A program made the translations under genes and the position numbers. DNA of 56,630 nt from an uncultured Clostridia bacterium (GTDB lineage Bacteria; Bacillota; Clostridia; TANB77; CAG-508): positions 1 through 56,630 of the forward strand of contig CANQHC010000013.1 in the NCBI GenBank assembly GCA_947623595.1, given 5' to 3'. The notes beneath the pieces were generated by a model that worked only from the letters and a program-made list of their open reading frames with translations, was not told where the DNA came from and ran no database searches. Numbering within the stretch: the first letter of the stretch is position 1; each line of letters starts with the position of its first letter. This document shows positions 52,525 to 56,630 of this stretch, in pieces.

Positions 52525-52806
52525 TCACATTTTAGCTAAATTTTCAGTAGTGTTTTTCTTTGAGTTTGTTTTAGAATTTTTTCTCATTGATTTATGATTG
52601 TTATTTTTTTTGCATTGTTGTGCAACTATTGATTTTTTTGCATTTCCATTTTCATTATTAGTTACAACTTTTACTTGTGTGCTATAATATTTAGCAATTA
52701 ATTGATCTAACTCAACACTAAGTTTATATGTAACGGCATAATCGTTTTGGTTAAGAATACTTTCATGTAATTTTTCTCTTAATTTACAAATTTCATCATT
52801 TAACAT
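52525..52806 (-). CDS. Spo0E-like aspartyl phosphatase
   Basis: This protein has 93 aa from the ATG at 52806, which has AAGGAGAG eight bases upstream. Its first 50 residues form the two-helix Spo0E fold with the signature SVELDQLIAKYY. Spo0E-type proteins remove phosphate from Spo0A and so delay sporulation. The second half (residues 50-93) is a Lys/Asn/Ser-rich low-complexity tail not needed for the fold. Its own terminator and its position between the peptidase pair and the secretion operon suggest an independent gene. A sporulation link to neighbours is inference. Confidence 0.8.
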   Translation of the reverse strand: MLNDEICKLREKLHESILNQNDYAVTYKLSVELDQLIAKYYSTQVKVVTNNENGNAKKSIVAQQCKKNNNHKSMRKNSKTNSKKNTTENLAKM

Positions 52807-53011
52807 AACAATCACTCTCCTTTTTTTATTTTTTTCTTTTGTATATATTTAAAGTAACATATTTTTACAAATTAGTCAACGCTTTTATTCAGTATTTGTA
52901 ATATTTTGCTGGTTTTTCGTATGACATTTTTTTTCTTTATTTGACATAAATCGACTTTTGTTTTATTTATAATTTCTTATATTCATTTTTTCGAGTGATT
53001 AAGTGTTTTTT

Positions 53012-54286
53012 CTAGTTTGGCTCTACTATTGATGTGACTTTATTTTCTTCTTTAAAAATTGAACTTAAAATATTTTGCACATATTCTCTTGTAACAGTTT
53101 CAAATTGCTCAATATAATCAAAAGTTTGAACTCCTTTCATTGTATCTGCTAAAAACATTCTTGCTATATCTCCAACATTATTGTATTCAATTACAAAATC
53201 TCCGTATACTTTCCTGCTGATTCGTTCAAAATGTTCCTGATCTATTCCATTTTCTCTCATTTCTTTTATTGTATCTAGTATTCCTTTTTCTACCTTTTGA
53301 GGATCTTTTGAAGTTCCTGATATCAAAATATGGGCATATTGATTACTAAACTCATAATCAAAGTCTGGTTGTGAAAGTAGAATTCCTTGTTTATAACATT
53401 CTTGGTAAAGTTTTGAACTTTTTCCTATTATCATTTCTAATAAAATTTGGATTGCAATATGTTTTTTTACACTTTCTTCTTGGTCGTTTTGTACATCTTT
53501 AAAACCTATCATAAATATTGGTGTGCTTACTTCCATTTTTACTGATTTGAATGGCTTATTTATTGTTTGCTCTTTTTCTGGATATATTCTCTTAATCTCT
53601 CCTTGGTTTTCGTTTGGTTCTAATTTGCTTTTCACTTTTTCTAATATTTCTTCTGGTTCAAAATCTCCGCATATTACCATTGTCATATTTGATGGATGAT
53701 AAAATGTGTTATAACATTTGTACAATACATCGGGTGTAATTTTGCTGATAGATTCTACTGTTCCTGCAATATCTATTTTTATTGGATTTTCTTTATATAA
53801 ACAGTCCATTGCATTTATATATAATTGCCAGCCTGGGTCATCATCATACATATTTATTTCTTGTCCGATAATACCTTTTTCTTTTTCTACATTTTCATCT
53901 GTGAAATATGGATGTTGAACATAATTTAATAGTTCATCCAAGCCTTCCTCAAAATGATTTGTACATTCAAATAAATATGCTGTATGATTATTAGTAGTAT
54001 ATGCATTTGCATCTATTCCTAATGACATTAGTGTATCTAAACTATTTGTTCCATCTGGTTGTTCAAACATTTTATGCTCTAAAAAGTGCGCTACTCCATC
54101 TGGTATATATACTTCTTCTTTTGTTTTTGGCATTATAAAATGATTATCTATGGAGCCAAAATGTGTTCCCCATATTACATATTTCTTTTTTGTATTTTTC
54201 TTTGGAACAATTATAATTGTTAAACCATTTTTTAACTGTTCTATATAGGCTTTTTCTTGAATTTTTGAACTTTCTACAATTTTCAT
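53012..54286 (-). CDS. M16 zinc peptidase, catalytic partner (YmfH-like)
   Basis: This protein has 424 aa from the ATG at 54286, which has a GAAAGG site. The longer frame upstream lacks one. It has the inverted zinc motif HFLEH in VAHFLEHKMFE and the downstream Glu expected for M16 peptidases, then a second M16 domain (about 175-420). It is a cytoplasmic or membrane-associated processing protease of the YmfF/YmfH pair type, related in layout to AlbE/AlbF peptide-processing proteins. It forms an operon with the 55711 gene 150 nt upstream. Its substrate is unknown. Confidence 0.88.
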   Translation of the reverse strand: MKIVESSKIQEKAYIEQLKNGLTIIIVPKKNTKKKYVIWGTHFGSIDNHFIMPKTKEEVYIPDGVAHFLEHKMFEQPDGTNSLDTLMSLGIDANAYTTNNHTAYLFECTNHFEEGLDELLNYVQHPYFTDENVEKEKGIIGQEINMYDDDPGWQLYINAMDCLYKENPIKIDIAGTVESISKITPDVLYKCYNTFYHPSNMTMVICGDFEPEEILEKVKSKLEPNENQGEIKRIYPEKEQTINKPFKSVKMEVSTPIFMIGFKDVQNDQEESVKKHIAIQILLEMIIGKSSKLYQECYKQGILLSQPDFDYEFSNQYAHILISGTSKDPQKVEKGILDTIKEMRENGIDQEHFERISRKVYGDFVIEYNNVGDIARMFLADTMKGVQTFDYIEQFETVTREYVQNILSSIFKEENKVTSIVEPN

Positions 54287-54436
54287 TTTTTGATTTCCTT
54301 TCTTTCTTAATTGCAATTTTAGTTGGAAATTTAAAAGTTGTATTTTCTTATATTCCAACTTTACTTGCATTGCGAGATTTCAATTTTTTATGAAATGAAT
54401 CTTTCCTGAGTTTTGATTAATTTTTGACTATAAAAA

Positions 54437-55711
54437 TTAGTCTTTTAAAAAGTAAATTGTATTAATAGTAACTTTTTTTGCTAAATTCATAATTTGTTCT
54501 TTAGTTACTTGTTTAATTTTATTTGCATATTCTTCTATACTTACAAATTGGTCAGCCAATTCTTGTCCATAATAATATGTTATTTCTGTGTCTTGTTCTT
54601 CTGTAATTCCTTCTACTGATGCAAGAATTAATTCTTTGCTGTTTTGTACATCTTCTTGTGAAAAATCTCCATTTTGAATATCTTGTAATTGTTGTTTTAT
54701 TGTATCTACAGCTTTTTGATAATTTGGTATTTCTATTCCACAACGAATAAAAATAGAATTTTTAGCCCTTACATAACCTGAATTTGCAGTATAAGCCAAA
54801 CTTTGTTTTTCACGTACATTTTGGAAAAGTTTTGAGTTTGCTCCTCCTCCTAAAATTGCATTATAAACTGATGCTATAAATCTAGAATTTTCAGATGTTT
54901 CATTAATATTTAATCCCATTACTAATTTTCCCTGTGTTACTTGCATGCTTTCATTTACTACTTTTGTTGGATTATTATTTTCTTCTTCTGTTGTTTCATT
55001 ATTTACAATATATTCTGGCTTTCTTGCTTGTAATTTTTGAATATTTTCATTATTTTGCACAATTTCTTTAATATTATGATTTTGTATTCTTCCTGAACAA
55101 AATATGTCTATCTTACAGTTTTCAATCAATTTTTTATAATATTCATATAAACTCTCTGGTGTAATTTTGCTTAAGTCTTCTACATATCCAAATTTATATA
55201 AACCATATGGCTTGTCTTTAAACATTTCTTCAGTACATCTGTCATATGAATATCTACTTTTGTTGTCAATTTTTCCTTCTATTATTTGTGCTAAATTCTT
55301 TTTTTCTCCTTCCACATATTCTGGTTTAAAACAATTATTTTCTGTTAGTGGGTTAAATGCTAAGTCTAAAATAATTTTTATACATTCTTCTATTAACTCT
55401 TCTTTTTTTGGTAAAAACTCTTCACTTAGAGCTTCTAAATAAAATTTGATTATATGGTTGTCCCCTGTTTTTTCCACACCACAATCAAAACTTGCACCAT
55501 ACATCATTTCTAGTTTTTGACTGATTTGCTCTTGTGAAGGTAAGTTCTTAGTTCCTCTTCTTAATACTGCTGTTAAAAGTGCATCCAATGTAACATTTTC
55601 TCTTTTTAGTGGAGTTGCTATAAAAACAGCATATAGGTTTGTTTTATAATTTTCAGTTTGAATTTGATGTAATGTTATTCCTGATTTTATTTCCTGATTT
55701 TGATAATTCAT
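54437..55711 (-). CDS. M16 peptidase-like partner without zinc motif (YmfF-like)
   Basis: This 424-aa protein has the M16 two-domain fold, but the HxxEH zinc site is absent (the matching region reads LLTAVLRRGTKNLPSQEQISQKLEMMYGASFDC). It is therefore the inactive partner that shapes the chamber with the HxxEH protein encoded downstream. SLAYTANSGYVRAKNSIFIRCGI is the conserved second-domain core. The ribosome site is weak. A perfect 15-nt palindrome lies 19-33 nt upstream, and a better AAAGGAG lies further out. It is the first gene of the two-gene operon. Confidence 0.85.
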   Translation of the reverse strand: MNYQNQEIKSGITLHQIQTENYKTNLYAVFIATPLKRENVTLDALLTAVLRRGTKNLPSQEQISQKLEMMYGASFDCGVEKTGDNHIIKFYLEALSEEFLPKKEELIEECIKIILDLAFNPLTENNCFKPEYVEGEKKNLAQIIEGKIDNKSRYSYDRCTEEMFKDKPYGLYKFGYVEDLSKITPESLYEYYKKLIENCKIDIFCSGRIQNHNIKEIVQNNENIQKLQARKPEYIVNNETTEEENNNPTKVVNESMQVTQGKLVMGLNINETSENSRFIASVYNAILGGGANSKLFQNVREKQSLAYTANSGYVRAKNSIFIRCGIEIPNYQKAVDTIKQQLQDIQNGDFSQEDVQNSKELILASVEGITEEQDTEITYYYGQELADQFVSIEEYANKIKQVTKEQIMNLAKKVTINTIYFLKD

Positions 55712-55729
55712 TTTTCTCGTGGAGGTTAT

Positions 55730-55744
55730 TCTATACCGTATAGA
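55730..55744. promoter_or_regulatory. Perfect palindrome before the M16 operon
   Basis: TCTATACCGTATAGA is a perfect dyad around one base, in the 5' leader just before the first M16 gene. It could be an operator or a small RNA hairpin. Confidence 0.4.
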
Positions 55745-55882
55745 TTAGCCTCTCTCTCCTTTCTAGTTTTTATTTTTTTCTTATTATAATCCTTTTTAGG
55801 TAAATTATACAATAGAATTTATTTTTATATGATATATTTTTAACTAGAAAAATATTAATTTATTTTTTAGACATACGAAAAT

Positions 55883-55905
55883 AGCCAGCGGTAATACCAC
55901 TGGCT
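55883..55905 (-). terminator. Terminator-like hairpin after the 122-aa gene
   Basis: On the minus strand AGCCAGTGGT pairs with ACCGCTGGCT, then ATTTTC. It lies 25 nt behind the stop at 55930. Confidence 0.65.
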
Positions 55906-55929
55906 TGATAATTATTCTCTCCTCCTTTT

Positions 55930-56298
55930 TTAGATCAAGATTGCCAGAACAGCCAATGTTGCCAAAGTGGCTAGAAGGACACTTGCACTATTAGCCATTC
56001 CATTGTTCAGGCATAAATTCCTCACACTGTAAAATGTCCTACCGATAATCTCCGGAATAAGATGGAACAACCACTGGATAAAATTCCAGATTGCTCTGAA
56101 CACTGCCGTGATGACGGTCTCCAAGCCATTGCCTACCATCCGTCCCCAGTTGGCTTTAACACCGATAAGGCTCAGAAGAAGAATTATTCCCACTAAAGTT
56201 AGGATTATCTGTCCGCTCTTCATGAACAAATCCCAGCTCTTTTCCCCCAAGACGGGAATGAGCCAATTGCTGATAAACAGGTAAAAGAGAATGATCAT
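55930..56298 (-). CDS. Small polytopic membrane protein, unknown
   Basis: I do not recognise this 122-aa protein. It is nearly all hydrophobic. Likely membrane helices are at about 2-15, 28-47 (IILTLVGIILLLSLIGV), 64-85 and 104-122 (SVLLATLATLAVLAILI). Short polar loops include KANWGRMVGNGLETV. An AAGGGGGGAAAAGAG site precedes the ATG and its own promoter lies further up. Codons are richer in G and C than the rest of the window, as for the 99-aa gene at the far left. It could be a recent arrival or a strongly expressed small membrane protein. Confidence 0.65.
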   Translation of the reverse strand: MIILFYLFISNWLIPVLGEKSWDLFMKSGQIILTLVGIILLLSLIGVKANWGRMVGNGLETVITAVFRAIWNFIQWLFHLIPEIIGRTFYSVRNLCLNNGMANSASVLLATLATLAVLAILI

Positions 56299-56379
56299 CT
56301 CTTTTCCCCCCTTCTTAAATTTCGACCATGTTGAATACTCAATGATGAGAAAAGGGAGTTACAACAAGTTCGTACTTAT

Positions 56380-56409
56380 ATTATACTATTTTTTACATAA
56401 TGTCGTCAA
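56380..56409 (-). promoter_or_regulatory. Promoter of the 122-aa gene
   Basis: On the minus strand TTGACG-N18-TATAAT, about 80 nt before the ATG at 56298, leaving a leader of some 75 nt. Confidence 0.7.
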
Positions 56410-56438
56410 ATATGTAAACTCTATAAATTCATTTTGAC

Positions 56439-56621
56439 CTATTTCTGTTTTTTCTTCTTAATTACTACATTCTTACCTTCTAATACCACATGTCTAATCT
56501 CTCTGTTTCTTTCTTTTTGATATTTTTGGTATTGATATAGTAATATTAGTAAGCCTGATGTAGCTATTGTTCCTAATGCTATTCCTAATACTTTTTGCTC
56601 TACTCCTGTCTTGATGCTCAT
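56439..56621 (-). CDS. Small single-pass membrane protein, possibly partial
   Basis: This 60-aa frame is of unknown function. One membrane helix (residues about 11-29, VLGIALGTIATSGLLILLY) is followed by a basic cytoplasmic-type tail (YQKYQKERNREIRHVVL...KKKKQK). The frame stays open to the window edge upstream of the ATG, so the true start may lie outside. No terminator is clear before the next promoter. Confidence 0.5.
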   Translation of the reverse strand: MSIKTGVEQKVLGIALGTIATSGLLILLYQYQKYQKERNREIRHVVLEGKNVVIKKKKQK

Positions 56622-56630
56622 TACTACATC

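Overview
The window is AT-rich, uses TGA as a stop, has AGGAGG-type ribosome binding sites and carries sporulation-linked genes (a Spo0E-like protein, cwlD, dacF-like). It reads as chromosome of a low-GC anaerobic Firmicute, most likely an uncultured gut Clostridia member. This is inferred from gene content only. Almost every gene is on the minus strand.

Left part (about 1-12,060): a sporulation amidase gene, cwlD, is split by a 10.67-kb element (about 1219-11883). The element has an 8-bp direct repeat at its borders, 14-bp inverted repeats just inside, two overlapping serine recombinase genes, a TnpW-like small protein, and a Rep-like winged-helix protein next to four 23-nt iterons. An XRE repressor gene lies beside two inverted copies of an 18-nt operator-like sequence. 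The cargo is one operon driven by a TTGACA-N17-TAAAAT promoter. Its first cistron is a previously unmarked 23-codon peptide ending in MNGGRSLTN. It is followed by an APH-fold kinase, a nucleotidyltransferase, a HIT/GalT-like protein, a two-domain protein whose P-loop kinase half has its own internal start, and a Nudix hydrolase. My main hypothesis is that this is a mobile phospho- or nucleotidyl-modified peptide pathway.

Middle (12.3-30.6 kb): a degenerate-receiver GGDEF protein and an Ig-like membrane protein sit beside two giant thioester-domain surface adhesins (2526 and 1954 aa). The adhesins share near-identical promoters and about 1.1 kb of apparently identical 3' sequence. Then come a small unknown gene, an XRE membrane regulator with a DUF4825-like domain, tRNA-Cys, and tRNA-Gly.

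Right (30.7-52.3 kb): a D,D-carboxypeptidase precedes (in coordinates) a roughly 20-kb type IV secretion-like operon. Its parts are three VirB2/TrbC-like pilins, a PrgI/VirB3-like protein, a membrane TraC/VirB4-N-like protein, a VirB4 ATPase, a VirB6/TrbL-like protein, four NTF2/VirB8-like membrane proteins, two very large membrane-anchored wall hydrolases sharing the same N-terminal half, and a charged terminal protein. No relaxase or VirD4 coupling protein is in the window, and housekeeping genes flank the operon. It may be a resident secretion or wall-spanning machine rather than a conjugative element. The far right holds a Spo0E-like gene, an M16 peptidase pair and two small membrane proteins.
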